The notes under the pieces were generated by a model. The model worked only from the letters and a program-made list of their open reading frames with translations, did no database searches and had not been told where the DNA came from. Shown piece after piece: positions 7,590 to 17,179 of a DNA stretch of 64,000 nucleotides. The stretch lies in contig JAKSLX010000002.1 of assembly GCA_024400915.1 (NCBI GenBank), forward strand, positions 62,001 through 126,000, read 5' to 3'. How positions within the stretch are numbered: the stretch's first letter is position 1; every line of letters begins with the position of its first letter. This stretch comes from Treponema sp. (GTDB lineage Bacteria > Spirochaetota > Spirochaetia > Treponematales > Treponemataceae). The translations under genes were made by a program, and so were the position numbers.

Positions 7590-10210
7590 TTAAGCCTCCA
7601 TGAATTAATTTCTCTGCTGATGGAAAGCACCAGACAGTTTGTATTTTTGTCTTTGTTGACATCTGCAAATACAGGAACTCCACGACCTGCCAGTGGGAAT
7701 GACATGAGGAGCTCAAGGTCAGGACTGAATCCATAGAGGACGTTGCTGTCTCCGCTTGCATAGATTCCTTCCCATCCTTCAAAGTTCTTTGAGCTGATGT
7801 AGGCTTCTTTTGCGCTCTGTACATCAGGAAGCTTTACGCAGGAATAAGTTTTGTTTGCGTTGAATTTGTAGATTACTGCGTCGTCTGAAAGTGTGTAGAA
7901 GGAATTCCTGTCGTATACCACGTTTGTTGTGAACACTTTTCTTGTTTCGATAGGGAATCCATCTTCTAGTTTTCCTTCCTTGAAAAGATAGAATTCTCCT
8001 TTCTGGGTAAGGAATGCAATGGTGATTGTTCCGTCAATCTTGGCGATGGCAGGAGAGCCGAATCCAATTCCATCTACGATCATAGGATTGTTTCTGTTGA
8101 TGCATTCTTTGTCTTTGAGAAGGTAGATTTCACCTTCAAATCCACGGCTGTATACAGCAATGTAGTTTTCACATACTGCTGGGCGGCTTTTGAAATTGAG
8201 GTCAGAACCAATGTAGACTTCCTCAATGTTTCCATTGCTGTCAGCAAAGATAAGGCTTCCATCTTTTGTTGGGATTACATAGGAATCCTTGTATACTGTT
8301 CCACCTGATGTGAATACAGAGTCCGTATGGAATTCTTTTGCAATGCCCAGATTCTTGTCCACAAGGAAAATGTCGCCCTGGTCAGTATTTACCCAAAGTT
8401 TGTTGTCCTTTCCTGCAGATCCCTTTGTCGAAGCGATGTAGATCTTGCTTTCGAATGTGTCGAGAGTTTTCTGTTCAAGGGAATTGAGGTTGAGGCATTT
8501 TAGTTTTGTGTCTTCTTCAATCCAATAAAGGTTTTCAGGTTCCTTTTCGTTGTCGGCAATAAGGTTGTAGTCGCTGATTTTTCCTGTTGCCTTAGGAAAT
8601 CCTGCAAGCATGGGTGAATCTTCCTGTGATATTGCACTTGCATAAAGTCTTGCCTGGAGTCCATCGTCCTTGATTTCAAAATCAAAACGCCCGATTCCAT
8701 AGAGCTTAAGGATTTTAGACGTGAGGGAAGTGTTGTCCAGGAAGAATGGAAGACTTCGTTTGAGGTTGTAGAAAAGCTCAAGGCTTGTATTGGGTTTTGC
8801 GTTTGTGGAAACGGTTTTCCAGTTTACGTTTCTTGAGATCACGTAGTTCTTGTTGATGTGCGTATAGACGGAAGAAAGGTTCTGTGGGGACATTGAAAAA
8901 TATATGTACCCGTTGTTTACAAGATAGAATGGGCGTGGAAGATTTACATTGAAAATAGAAAGCAGACCAGATAGGAATCCTGGAAGTTCAAGACATGGAA
9001 GTCTCATTCCATTTACGATAAGGCTTGTGTTGGTGTTGATGAGGATCGAATTGTTGAGCTTGTCAAAGACCTTTGCTCGTTGTGATTCATCCTTTATCTG
9101 AAGGGCAAATACAGGATCGCTTGAACCTTCAATTCCGAATGCTGTGATTTCATTTCCTGTCCAAGAGAAAAGAATGTCTTCAAGTGTCATGGAGAAAAGT
9201 GTCTTGCAAAGACCATTGGCTTTCTTCCATGTTGCCTCTATGTCGGTTGTTTTCTGGATTAGAGGGAAGAAAGAATTTTTCATCTGCTCAAGAGATGCAA
9301 GATTTATGAGGGTGTAGTACTGGGTATCGCTTGAAAGAAGTGCTGGAATTCTAGGCTGTGTTGAGTTCAGCTTGAAGAGGCTTGTAAGATCGGTGTTGCA
9401 TTCTTCTTTGTTGATTGGAATGTTAAGGCTTACATCGATGTTGTCGTTGGTGATGTTGAAGGTTATGGAAGAAAGGTTGTCCTTTCCGAGAATCTTTTCT
9501 GCCGTTTCAGTGTAGAAATTTTCAAGTGCCTTCATCTTTGCGATTTTCAATGATGGAGCAAGAATTTTCAGTGCGCTTGTCTTTTTACCTTCAATTTCTT
9601 TTTTTTCTGATGATGTCAGATTTCGTGAAGCAAAGTTGTGTGATGATTCATCAAAAAGTTCTTTTGATGTGGTGACTATGATTATGTTTTTATAAGGCTT
9701 TGCATAGATTGTTGTTTCCCCAGCCTTGTATTCAAAATGACCGTCACCCCATGTAAGGTCCTTTACATGAAGGAATCCTGCGATGACAGAAGATAGTCTT
9801 GTTGCAAATGAAAGCCATCCCAGATCAACGACCGCTACGAAACCATTGGCTTCTTCAATGTAAAGGGCGGTGTCGATTCTTATGTCCATGAGTTTTGTAA
9901 GCAGTGGACTTGCATTGTTGATGAAAGCCCTTGCGTTCATGTATGGCTCACGGACAGAAGAGAGAGAAGGTTCAGAAAGAATTGTTTCTGCAGCTTTGAG
10001 TCCTACCAGCGGTTCTACTGCTGAATAAATTTTGTCCGTGTGTATTATTGCCGTGTAATTTTCAGGAATGAATTTTAAAGGTGAAATTCTGTTCAATGCT
10101 GAATATGCAATCCATGCTCCAATTGAGAGCAATAGGGAACATAAAACGATTAGGATTCCAAAAATTATTTTTAGAGGTAATGGTTTTTTAATTTTTACTT
10201 TATCTTCCAT
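7586..10210 (-). CDS. Large membrane-anchored protein with beta-propeller-like C-terminus
   Basis: An 874-residue protein with one membrane segment at residues 13-35 (IIFGILIVLCSLLLSIGAW) after a lysine-rich start, then a long periplasmic part. Residues about 40-530 resemble the DUF3352-type fold (PENYTAIIHTDK, paired beta repeats). From about 550 to the end there are repeated WD/PQQ-like blades (LWVNTDQGDIFLVDK, SLIFADSNGNIEEVY, GEFYLFKEGKL), like a propeller. It is coupled by a 4-base overlap to the lipoprotein gene. A scaffold or outer-envelope assembly role is a guess. It is divergent from murE. Confidence 0.75.
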   Translation of the reverse strand: MEDKVKIKKPLPLKIIFGILIVLCSLLLSIGAWIAYSALNRISPLKFIPENYTAIIHTDKIYSAVEPLVGLKAAETILSEPSLSSVREPYMNARAFINNASPLLTKLMDIRIDTALYIEEANGFVAVVDLGWLSFATRLSSVIAGFLHVKDLTWGDGHFEYKAGETTIYAKPYKNIIIVTTSKELFDESSHNFASRNLTSSEKKEIEGKKTSALKILAPSLKIAKMKALENFYTETAEKILGKDNLSSITFNITNDNIDVSLNIPINKEECNTDLTSLFKLNSTQPRIPALLSSDTQYYTLINLASLEQMKNSFFPLIQKTTDIEATWKKANGLCKTLFSMTLEDILFSWTGNEITAFGIEGSSDPVFALQIKDESQRAKVFDKLNNSILINTNTSLIVNGMRLPCLELPGFLSGLLSIFNVNLPRPFYLVNNGYIYFSMSPQNLSSVYTHINKNYVISRNVNWKTVSTNAKPNTSLELFYNLKRSLPFFLDNTSLTSKILKLYGIGRFDFEIKDDGLQARLYASAISQEDSPMLAGFPKATGKISDYNLIADNEKEPENLYWIEEDTKLKCLNLNSLEQKTLDTFESKIYIASTKGSAGKDNKLWVNTDQGDIFLVDKNLGIAKEFHTDSVFTSGGTVYKDSYVIPTKDGSLIFADSNGNIEEVYIGSDLNFKSRPAVCENYIAVYSRGFEGEIYLLKDKECINRNNPMIVDGIGFGSPAIAKIDGTITIAFLTQKGEFYLFKEGKLEDGFPIETRKVFTTNVVYDRNSFYTLSDDAVIYKFNANKTYSCVKLPDVQSAKEAYISSKNFEGWEGIYASGDSNVLYGFSPDLELLMSFPLAGRGVPVFADVNKDKNTNCLVLSISREINSWRLK

Positions 10211-10239
10211 AATATAAAATTATACCACTATTCTTCTAA

Positions 10240-10268
10240 TTGTTAAATTGTTTGTAAAAGTATAGAAT
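10240..10268 (+). promoter_or_regulatory. Possible promoter of the mur operon
   Basis: TTGTTA (10240-10245), a 17-base spacer and TAGAAT (10263-10268). The -10 box overlaps the ATG at 10267. If it is real, transcripts would begin near the second ATG (10276) with almost no leader. Confidence 0.3.
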
Positions 10269-11907
10269 GAAATCTATGAAAAAGTTTTTGTCTGAGTTCA
10301 TAGACTCAATTGAATATAAAAATATTTCAGAGACTGATCTTTCTGCGGTTGAAGTTGATTCCCTTGTTTTTGATAGCCGTGCCGTAAAGCCTGGTTCCCT
10401 TTTCTTTGCTTTGCCTGGAACCCATACTACGGGAAACAGATTTATTGCCAGCGCCATTAAGAACGGTGCAGTTGCTGTAGTTTTTGAAGGTGACATTACC
10501 GACGAAGAAAAGAAAAACATAGAAGAAGCAAGAAATGGCCGTGAAGTAGCTTTCATTAAGGTAGAATCAAGCCGCTTTGCCATGTCTCCTATGTCTGCAT
10601 GTTTCTATGACTATCCTTCAAAGAAGCTTGTTGTCTATGGGGTTACAGGTACCGAAGGAAAAAGTTCTACAGTTGCTTTCATCTGGCAGCTTTTGCGTCT
10701 GTCAGGCTTTAAAGCGGGGTTCATTTCTACGGTTCAGTATTCCCTTGGTGGAGATGCCATTGCAAATCCTGAGCATCAGACAACTCCTGAAGCTACGATC
10801 GTTCAGCGTGAACTTTACGAAATGCTTGAAAACGGTTGTACCCATGCGGTTGTTGAAAGTTCAAGCCACGGTTTGAGCGAAAAAACAAATCGTCTTGGTG
10901 ATGTGCTTTTTGACTGTGGTGCCTTCATGAATGTTACTTTGGAGCACCTTGAATTCCACGGAACCTACGAGCAGTACAAGAGTGACAAGGCAAATCTTTT
11001 CAGGGCCTTGGACAAACACGACCATAATAAAACCATTGCTGGAACTGAAACTGTTGTTCCTGCTGTTGGAATCGTCAATCTTGAAGATCCTGCTGCCGTT
11101 TATTTTGCTGAGTGTACAAAAAACAAGGTTGTTGGATTTACAACTGAAGGAAGGGCTGGAAAACACGCCGTTGAAACCAACGCCGTTGAGTTGCCTGCCG
11201 TTCCTGCTGGAATGCCTGTAGCCTCTGCAAAGAATATTGTTTCTACAAGCACAGGAATTTCCTTTGACCTGACTGTAGGCGGAAAATCAGTTTCCGTTAA
11301 AGCTCCTGTTCCTGGTGCCTTCAATGCCTACAACATCATGACTGCAATTCTTTCCGTCAGTGAGACCACAGGAAAATCAATTGAAGAACTTGCTGCAGAG
11401 TGCGAAAAGCTTGAAAGCGTAAAGGGTAGAATGACCGTTGTTGATGAAGGTCAGCCATTTGAAGTAATCGTTGACTATGCTCATACTCCATCAAGTTTTG
11501 AAACCATATTCCCTCCTGTAAAGAACCGCTGCAAGGGGAAAATAATCAGCGTCTTTGGTTCAGGTGGTGAACGAGATACAAAAAAACGTCCGTTGCAAGG
11601 TGAGATTGCTGCAAAATTCTGCGACTATGTAATTCTTGCAAATGAAGATCCTCGCGGTGAAGATGAAATGGCACTTCTTGAGGATATAGCAGTTGGTTCC
11701 AGAAAAGCTGGGAAAATCGATGGCAAGGATTTGTTCCTTATTCCAGATAGACCTGCAGCCATCAGAAAAGCCTTTGCCCTTGCAGGTAAGGGCGACATAG
11801 TTCTTCTTCTTGGAAAGAGCCACGAAAATTCAATCATATTTAAAGACCATATAATGCCTTACGATGAAATCAGCGAGGCAAAAAAAGCATTGGGAGAATT
11901 AAAATGA
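10267..11907 (+). CDS. murE: UDP-N-acetylmuramoyl-tripeptide synthetase MurE
   Basis: Adds the third amino acid to UDP-MurNAc-L-Ala-D-Glu in the cytoplasm. The three Mur-ligase domains are visible, with the ATP loop GVTGTEGKSST near residue 125, a serine-histidine stretch SSSHGLSE and a C-terminal domain with GSGGERDTKKRP. The residue-3 selectivity motif reads NEDPRGED (from residue 459): it is close to the DNPR motif of diaminopimelate enzymes but starts with Glu. Treponemes are known to carry ornithine at this position, so I do not assign the substrate. The gene heads a tight operon and overlaps ddl by four bases (ATGA). ATG 10267 or 10276 may be the true start. Confidence 0.93.
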   Translation: MKSMKKFLSEFIDSIEYKNISETDLSAVEVDSLVFDSRAVKPGSLFFALPGTHTTGNRFIASAIKNGAVAVVFEGDITDEEKKNIEEARNGREVAFIKVESSRFAMSPMSACFYDYPSKKLVVYGVTGTEGKSSTVAFIWQLLRLSGFKAGFISTVQYSLGGDAIANPEHQTTPEATIVQRELYEMLENGCTHAVVESSSHGLSEKTNRLGDVLFDCGAFMNVTLEHLEFHGTYEQYKSDKANLFRALDKHDHNKTIAGTETVVPAVGIVNLEDPAAVYFAECTKNKVVGFTTEGRAGKHAVETNAVELPAVPAGMPVASAKNIVSTSTGISFDLTVGGKSVSVKAPVPGAFNAYNIMTAILSVSETTGKSIEELAAECEKLESVKGRMTVVDEGQPFEVIVDYAHTPSSFETIFPPVKNRCKGKIISVFGSGGERDTKKRPLQGEIAAKFCDYVILANEDPRGEDEMALLEDIAVGSRKAGKIDGKDLFLIPDRPAAIRKAFALAGKGDIVLLLGKSHENSIIFKDHIMPYDEISEAKKALGELK

Positions 11908-13037
11908 AAGTTACATTGATGTATGGCGGACGCTCTGGCGAACATGAGATTTCACTTATTTCCTGCGCATCCGTTCTTAGAAATATTTCCGACAAGCATG
12001 AAATCACCTTGATTTCAGTAAGCAAGGACGGCAAGTGGTATCTTGAAGATGCATCCGTAATTGCAGAACTCAAGGCAAATCCAGAGGCAAAGCTTTCCGT
12101 TCATGCAGATGAAGCAAAGCGCGTTAATGTAATTCCTGGTGGTGGAACAGCTGCTGCCTTTACCTGCGGCGGAAAAACAATTGCTGCCGATGTCGTATTC
12201 TTTGTGATGCACGGAACTTACAGCGAAGACGGAACCCTTCAGGGCCTTTTTGAAATGGTTGGAGTTCCTTATGTTGGCTGTGGCGTAATGTCTTCTGCAG
12301 TTACAATGGACAAGGTAACGACAAAAATCATCTGGGAAAAAGCAGGACTTCCTGTTGTTCCATATATGTGCCTTACTAAGGCAGACATCAATAATTCTGC
12401 TGAATACGACAAGCTTGTGGCAAAGGCAATCGACACCCTCAAGTTCCCTCTTTTTGTAAAGCCATGTTCTGCAGGTTCAAGCGACGGTGCATCAAAAGCA
12501 TCAAATCCAAAGGAACTTTCATTTGCTCTTATGGAAGCATTCAGCTGGGACAACAAGGTCCTCATTGAAAAGGCAATCAATGCCCGTGAAGTTGAATGTT
12601 CTGTAACTGGCAACAGCATCACTGCAGATGCAAATGTTCCATGCTCGATGCTTAAGGCTTACGGTCCTGGTGAAATCGTTCCAAAGCATGAATTCTATGA
12701 CTATGATGCCAAGTACAACGATCCTGATGGTGCAGAACTTAAGATTCCAGCCTTGCTTGATAGCGACAAGCTTGAGTTCATCCGCGAAACAGCAAAAAAG
12801 GCTTATACTGCCGTAAGCGCAAGTGGTCTTTCACGCGTAGATTTCTTTATCGATCGTGATGACGGTTCTATCTATCTTAATGAGATCAATACAATTCCTG
12901 GATTTACAAGCATCAGCATGTTCCCAAAAATGTGCGAAAGTGCAGGGCTTAAATATTCAGATTTGATTGATTATCTTTTTGATGAAGCCATAGCAGAATA
13001 CAACGCAAAGAATCAGCTTTGCACTACAAGAGTTTAA
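11904..13037 (+). CDS. ddl: D-alanine--D-alanine ligase
   Basis: An ATP-grasp ligase that makes the D-Ala-D-Ala dipeptide for peptidoglycan precursors. The N-terminal motif YGGRSGEHEISL, the central FVKPCSAGSSDGASK, and the metal-binding GLSRVDFF and NEINTIPGFTSISMFP are all intact. At 377 residues it is normal for the vancomycin-sensitive Ddl group. The start overlaps the murE stop (ATGA), so the two are translationally coupled. murD follows after one base. Confidence 0.96.
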   Translation: MKVTLMYGGRSGEHEISLISCASVLRNISDKHEITLISVSKDGKWYLEDASVIAELKANPEAKLSVHADEAKRVNVIPGGGTAAAFTCGGKTIAADVVFFVMHGTYSEDGTLQGLFEMVGVPYVGCGVMSSAVTMDKVTTKIIWEKAGLPVVPYMCLTKADINNSAEYDKLVAKAIDTLKFPLFVKPCSAGSSDGASKASNPKELSFALMEAFSWDNKVLIEKAINAREVECSVTGNSITADANVPCSMLKAYGPGEIVPKHEFYDYDAKYNDPDGAELKIPALLDSDKLEFIRETAKKAYTAVSASGLSRVDFFIDRDDGSIYLNEINTIPGFTSISMFPKMCESAGLKYSDLIDYLFDEAIAEYNAKNQLCTTRV

Positions 13038-13038
13038 T

Positions 13039-14640
13039 ATGACACCACATGTTTACCCTGAAGGCTGTGCCTTTAACACACTTGAAGATATCCGCGGAAA
13101 GAAAGTTACCGTCATGGGACTTGGTCTCAACGGCGGTGGAGAAGCCTGCGTAAGGTTCTTTCTTCATCACGGTGCCTATGTTACTGTAACAGACATGAAG
13201 ACTGCGGAACAGCTTGCTCCAACAATCAATTCCATTGGGACTGATCCTTCCCTGGATTTGTCTCGGCTTCGCTATGTTCTTGGAGAACATAGGATTGAAG
13301 ATTTTGAAAATGCCGACTGCGTAATCAAGAATCCTGGAGTTAAAATTCAAGGTAACAAATTCCTTGCCACAGCAAAGGCCATTGAGACTGACATCAGCAT
13401 TTTCCTTCACTTTACAAAGGCTCCAATTATTGCTGTAACCGGAAGCAAGGGGAAATCCAGTACAGTAAGTGCCCTTTCTTATGCCTTGAATCAGGCTGGC
13501 TTCAAATGCTTTCTTGGCGGAAACATTACTGTAAGCCCTTTGACTTTCCTTTCAAAGACAGACGGCACAACTCCAGTTGTTCTTGAGCTTTCAAGCTGGC
13601 AGCTGGCAGACCTTCGCGGTAGAAAAGCCCTCAAGCCAAAGATTTCAATCATCACAAAGATTGTACCTGACCATCAGAACTGGTACGGCGATATGGACAG
13701 CTATGTTGAAGACAAAAAGCTTATTTATGCTGACCAGGATGAAAAGGACTTTACCATCCTTGATTTTGATGATGATGACTATCTTAGGGACTGTGCAAAT
13801 CCAAAAGCTGGTTGCCGTTGCTGGGGTGATTTATTCGCAAGCGAAACAAAAGGTCGTGTGCTTCGTTACAGTAAAAATGAACTCCCTGCAGATGTTGCCG
13901 GTGTTTTCCAGAAAAATGAAAGCCGCGAATTTACAGCAGGGTATGTTAGGCTTCCAACTGATCTTATGAGTGCTCATGCGCGCAACAAGTGTCTTCAGGT
14001 AGAACAGATTATGGGAAGTCTCCAGGTTCCTGGCAATCACATGAAGATAAATGTTCTCAATGCAGGTCTTGCCCTTTATCTTATGGGCGTTGCCGCAGAA
14101 CAGTCCATGAATATTCTTGGTGAATGGAAAGGCATTACTCATCGTCTTGAAAAATTTCATGAATGGGAAAGTCCAGTTGACGGCAGGGAGATATCATTCT
14201 TCAATGACAGCTGTGCAACTGTACCGGAAGCAGCCGCCGCTGCAAGTCAGTCATTTGAGCAGAAGGTGATATTTATTACTGGTGGTACTGACAAGGGACT
14301 TGATTTCCTTCCTCTTGCAAAATGCCTTAGTGGAGAAGATGGTTCCCGTTTCAAACCTTATGAAATCTATCTTCTTGCAGGAACAGGAACGGACAAGCTC
14401 CTTCCTCTTCTGAAGGAACGCAATGTAAATTACTATGGTCCTTTTGATTCCCTTTCGATACTTCTTGGAATGCTAAAGACAAACCTTATGTCGGAAACTG
14501 CTTCAAAGATTTACGGAAAGCCCGTGGGCGGTAATAGGATTCCTGTAGTGTTCAGTCCAGGTGCAACTTCTTTTGGAATGTTTACAAATGAATTTGACCG
14601 TGGAAATAAATTCAAGTCCATGGTAAAGGAGATTTTTTAA
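13039..14640 (+). CDS. murD: UDP-N-acetylmuramoylalanine--D-glutamate ligase MurD
   Basis: Adds D-Glu to UDP-MurNAc-L-Ala. The N-terminal Rossmann-like domain (KVTVMGLGLNGGGEA), the ATP loop VTGSKGKSST near residue 134, and the C-terminal motifs SCATVPEAAAAA and GGTDKG are visible. At 533 residues it is longer than the common 440-450. The extra length is spread in the central domain (a loop with CANPKAGCRCWGD) and near the C-terminus. It lies one base after ddl and one base before luxS. The operon thus supplies Ala-Glu addition, third-residue addition and the D-Ala dipeptide, but murC and murF are elsewhere. Confidence 0.93.
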   Translation: MTPHVYPEGCAFNTLEDIRGKKVTVMGLGLNGGGEACVRFFLHHGAYVTVTDMKTAEQLAPTINSIGTDPSLDLSRLRYVLGEHRIEDFENADCVIKNPGVKIQGNKFLATAKAIETDISIFLHFTKAPIIAVTGSKGKSSTVSALSYALNQAGFKCFLGGNITVSPLTFLSKTDGTTPVVLELSSWQLADLRGRKALKPKISIITKIVPDHQNWYGDMDSYVEDKKLIYADQDEKDFTILDFDDDDYLRDCANPKAGCRCWGDLFASETKGRVLRYSKNELPADVAGVFQKNESREFTAGYVRLPTDLMSAHARNKCLQVEQIMGSLQVPGNHMKINVLNAGLALYLMGVAAEQSMNILGEWKGITHRLEKFHEWESPVDGREISFFNDSCATVPEAAAAASQSFEQKVIFITGGTDKGLDFLPLAKCLSGEDGSRFKPYEIYLLAGTGTDKLLPLLKERNVNYYGPFDSLSILLGMLKTNLMSETASKIYGKPVGGNRIPVVFSPGATSFGMFTNEFDRGNKFKSMVKEIF

Positions 14641-14641
14641 T

Positions 14642-15121
14642 ATGGATAAAATCGCAAGTTTTACAATCGATCACATCAAGCTTGAACCTGGTCTCTATGT
14701 TTCACGCATTGATAAGTTTGGTGAAACCTTCATTACAACTTTTGACATACGTATTACATCGCCAAATGATGAGCCTGTTCTCAATACTGCGGAACTTCAC
14801 ACCATCGAGCATCTTTGTGCTACCTTTGCACGCAATGACAAGGAATGGGCAGAAAAAATCGTTTACTTTGGTCCAATGGGATGCAGAACTGGTTGCTATC
14901 TTCTTGTTGAAGGAAAAGTTACCAGCAAGGAAATGGTTCCTTTCATGACAAAGATGTTTGAATTTGTCCGTGATTTTGAAGGAGAAATTCCTGGTGCAAA
15001 ACCTGAAGAATGCGGCAACTACCTTGACCAGAATCTTCCGATGGCAAAGTACGTTGCAAAACGCTATCTTGAAAAAACGCTCTACAACATTGATGATGCA
15101 CATCTGAATTATCCAGCATAA
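14642..15121 (+). CDS. luxS: S-ribosylhomocysteine lyase LuxS
   Basis: Cleaves S-ribosylhomocysteine to homocysteine and DPD, the precursor of autoinducer-2, in methyl-cycle recycling. The metal site HTIEH (His53, Glu56, His57) and Cys124 in EECGNYLDQN, and the catalytic Cys81 in MGCRTGC, are intact. At 159 residues it has the family length. The start ATG lies one base after the murD stop, so it is the last gene of the mur operon, an unusual place. A palindromic repeat follows its stop. Confidence 0.97.
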   Translation: MDKIASFTIDHIKLEPGLYVSRIDKFGETFITTFDIRITSPNDEPVLNTAELHTIEHLCATFARNDKEWAEKIVYFGPMGCRTGCYLLVEGKVTSKEMVPFMTKMFEFVRDFEGEIPGAKPEECGNYLDQNLPMAKYVAKRYLEKTLYNIDDAHLNYPA

Positions 15122-15141
15122 GTCAGAAAGACAGGTAGCTG

Positions 15142-15164
15142 ATTGTCGGGCCAAGCCCGACAAT
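15142..15164. repeat. Palindromic intergenic repeat after luxS
   Basis: A perfect 10-base stem, ATTGTCGGGC / GCCCGACAAT, around a three-base loop, followed by GACA and no T-run. It could end or stabilise the mur-luxS message, but it looks like a dispersed palindromic element, because half-copies or relatives occur near 1431 and 20040. Confidence 0.7.
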
Positions 15165-15186
15165 GACATTTCCTATATGCTGGTTT

Positions 15187-15606
15187 TTATTTTGTGTCTT
15201 CTTCAAGTGCCTTCTGCATGAGTTCATCGTATGGATCTGCAGCCCGCTTGAAGTTGTAAAGCTTTCCATCCTTGAGAAAGCAATGGCGTGAATGTGCAGT
15301 TACACATAGGGCGCCAGTTTTCTTGTTTTTCATCACATAACCTATTTCAAGCTTGAGTCCGTTGTAGCCAAGTACCTTCACTTCAATTTCAAGTATGTCC
15401 GCGAATTCAGTTGGAGTCTTGTAATCAATGTCCAATCCTACTACTGGTGAGCCTATTCCTTTGCGCTCTACTTCTTCAAAAGGCATTCCGATTTCTTCAA
15501 GGTATTGAACGCGTGCCTCTTCCATGAACTTGATATAGTTTGAGTGATGGGTGATGCCCATCTTGTCCGTCTCGTGATAATTGATTTTGCGTGTATATTT
15601 AGTCAT
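15187..15606 (-). CDS. Acyl-CoA thioesterase, YbgC/4HBT family
   Basis: A small hot-dog-fold thioesterase of 139 residues. The conserved opening RKINYHETDKMGITHHSNYIKF carries the catalytic aspartate (TDKMG) and the helix that follows it. The rest has the expected beta strands (DILEIEVKVLGYNGL, TAHSRHCFL). I start at ATG 15606, where the fold begins; a GTG at 15651 would add 15 residues without similarity. It hydrolyses short acyl-CoAs or acyl-ACPs in the cytoplasm; substrate unknown. Neighbours give no functional hint. Confidence 0.88.
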   Translation of the reverse strand: MTKYTRKINYHETDKMGITHHSNYIKFMEEARVQYLEEIGMPFEEVERKGIGSPVVGLDIDYKTPTEFADILEIEVKVLGYNGLKLEIGYVMKNKKTGALCVTAHSRHCFLKDGKLYNFKRAADPYDELMQKALEEDTK

Positions 15607-15718
15607 AGGGACATTTTCTAACTTTTTTATTTTATTTGCAATATTTTTCACCCTATATCATCAACTGATAGAGTGTCTATGGTATCTTTTAGACATCAAG
15701 AGATAGTGAGGTGTTTAT

Positions 15719-15880
15719 ATGTTGTATTATGTTTTTTATTCAATTGCTGCCGTTAATTTTGCTGCTTTCCTTGTTTCACTCATCATGTATACTAAGGAAT
15801 CCATCAAGTGCGCAAACTACCGCAGGATGGAAGAATATATCCGCAGCCTTGAGATTGAGAATCTTAAGCAGGCTGTTTGA
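15719..15880 (+). CDS. Small single-pass membrane protein, 53 aa
   Basis: A reading frame of 53 codons from ATG 15719 to TGA 15878-15880, preceded by a fair ribosome site (gtgaggtg). One hydrophobic helix of about 20 residues near the start (YSIAAVNFAAFLVSLIMY) is followed by a charged amphipathic tail rich in Arg, Glu and Lys ending IENLKQAV, which could form a short coiled coil. I recognise no family. Its coding character (codon bias like neighbours, clean signals) supports it as a real small gene between the thioesterase and the purA terminator. Confidence 0.6.
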   Translation: MLYYVFYSIAAVNFAAFLVSLIMYTKESIKCANYRRMEEYIRSLEIENLKQAV

Positions 15881-15884
15881 AATG

Positions 15885-15911
15885 AAAAAGGGCCGTCACA
15901 TTGGACAGCCC
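15885..15911 (-). terminator. Rho-independent terminator of purA
   Basis: On the minus strand a GC stem with one mismatch (GGGCTGTC / GACGGCCC, six-base loop) is followed by TTTTT. It lies 26 bases beyond the purA stop. Confidence 0.75.
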
Positions 15912-15936
15912 TATTGATCAGCCTTTTACAGCCAGA

Positions 15937-17166
15937 TTATTTCCAAGGATTCTTTCTGATGAAAGTCTCGTTTCTTTCGTAGCCAACGCTTACGATTGAA
16001 ACTGGAGTTTCTGTGAAAGCCTCGATGAATTCAATGTACTTGCGTGCGTTCTTAGGAAGCTTGCTGTACTTCTTGATTTCCTTGAGTGAAGTCTTCCATC
16101 CGTCAAACTTTTCAAGAACTGGCTTTGCTTTGTTGAGCATGTCTACGTTTGATGGGAAGTCTGTTACGATCTTTCCGTCGATTTCGTATGCTACACAGGC
16201 CTCGATCTGATCCATTGCATCATAGATGTCAAGGTGTGTAAGAACGAGACCGTCCATGCTGTTGAAACGGCATGCATAGCGGAGGGCAACCAGGTCAAGG
16301 TAACCGCAGCGGCGTGCACGACCAGTTGTTACACCGTATTCACGGCCTGTGTCGCGTACATAGCGGCAAAGTTCGCTTTCTGATTCATCTGATTCATTGA
16401 ATTCTGTTGGCATTGGACCGTTTCCAACACGTGTCTGATATGCCTTGAAGACACCGAGAATCTGGTCGATTGAGTGTGGACCGATTCCTGAACCTGTACA
16501 TGCACCTGCTGCACAAGATGTTCCAGAAGAAACGTATGGATATGTACCTGAGTCGATGTCGAGCATTGCACCCTGGGCACCTTCAAAGAGGATGTTGTCC
16601 TTTCTGAATTCGTGCATCTTTGCAACAAGGTCAACTCTCATTGAAAGGAGCTGGTCCTTGTACTTGTTGATGTATTCAAGGTCTTCCCCGTCGAATTCTG
16701 CCATCTTGTCTGCCCAGTCAAGGTCGGCAAGACGAACGCCGTCACGGTGTGCCTTTTCTGCATATGCAATACCCATACCGCGGCCTGTTGTTCCGATTGG
16801 ACGCTTGCGCTGTGCATCGCGTTCCTTGTCCATTGTTCTGTACTTTGGAAGGATGAGCTGTGCACGGTCAGAGATAAATACACGGCCTTCCCAGTCGATG
16901 CCGTTGTCCTTGAGCATCTGGAGTTCGTTGAAAAGGGCTTCTGCGTCAATTACCATTCCGCTTCCAAGGAATACTGTCTTGTCCTTGTAAAGGATTCCGC
17001 TTGGAACCTGATGGAGGGCAAACTGCTTTCCGTCTACAACGATTGTATGTCCAGCATTTGGGCCGCCTGAATAGCGAACAACATACTTGGCATCTTCTGC
17101 AAGGTAGTCTACGATCTTACCTTTTCCTTCATCTCCCCACTGGGCACCGATGATTACAACGTTCAT
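15937..17166 (-). CDS. purA: Adenylosuccinate synthetase
   Basis: GTP-dependent enzyme joining IMP and aspartate, the first step from IMP to AMP. The opening VVIIGAQWGDEGKGK is the GTP loop, and GPNAGHT, the IMP-binding RPIGTTGRG and VTTGRARRCG are present. The start is ATG 17166 with an excellent AGGAGG site; an upstream ATG in frame would add ten poor residues. Length is 409. It is the second gene of a guaB-purA pair: guaB ends about 66 bases upstream, so both branches from IMP are expressed from one place. Confidence 0.96.
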   Translation of the reverse strand: MNVVIIGAQWGDEGKGKIVDYLAEDAKYVVRYSGGPNAGHTIVVDGKQFALHQVPSGILYKDKTVFLGSGMVIDAEALFNELQMLKDNGIDWEGRVFISDRAQLILPKYRTMDKERDAQRKRPIGTTGRGMGIAYAEKAHRDGVRLADLDWADKMAEFDGEDLEYINKYKDQLLSMRVDLVAKMHEFRKDNILFEGAQGAMLDIDSGTYPYVSSGTSCAAGACTGSGIGPHSIDQILGVFKAYQTRVGNGPMPTEFNESDESESELCRYVRDTGREYGVTTGRARRCGYLDLVALRYACRFNSMDGLVLTHLDIYDAMDQIEACVAYEIDGKIVTDFPSNVDMLNKAKPVLEKFDGWKTSLKEIKKYSKLPKNARKYIEFIEAFTETPVSIVSVGYERNETFIRKNPWK

Positions 17167-17179
17167 ATAAAATCCTCCT

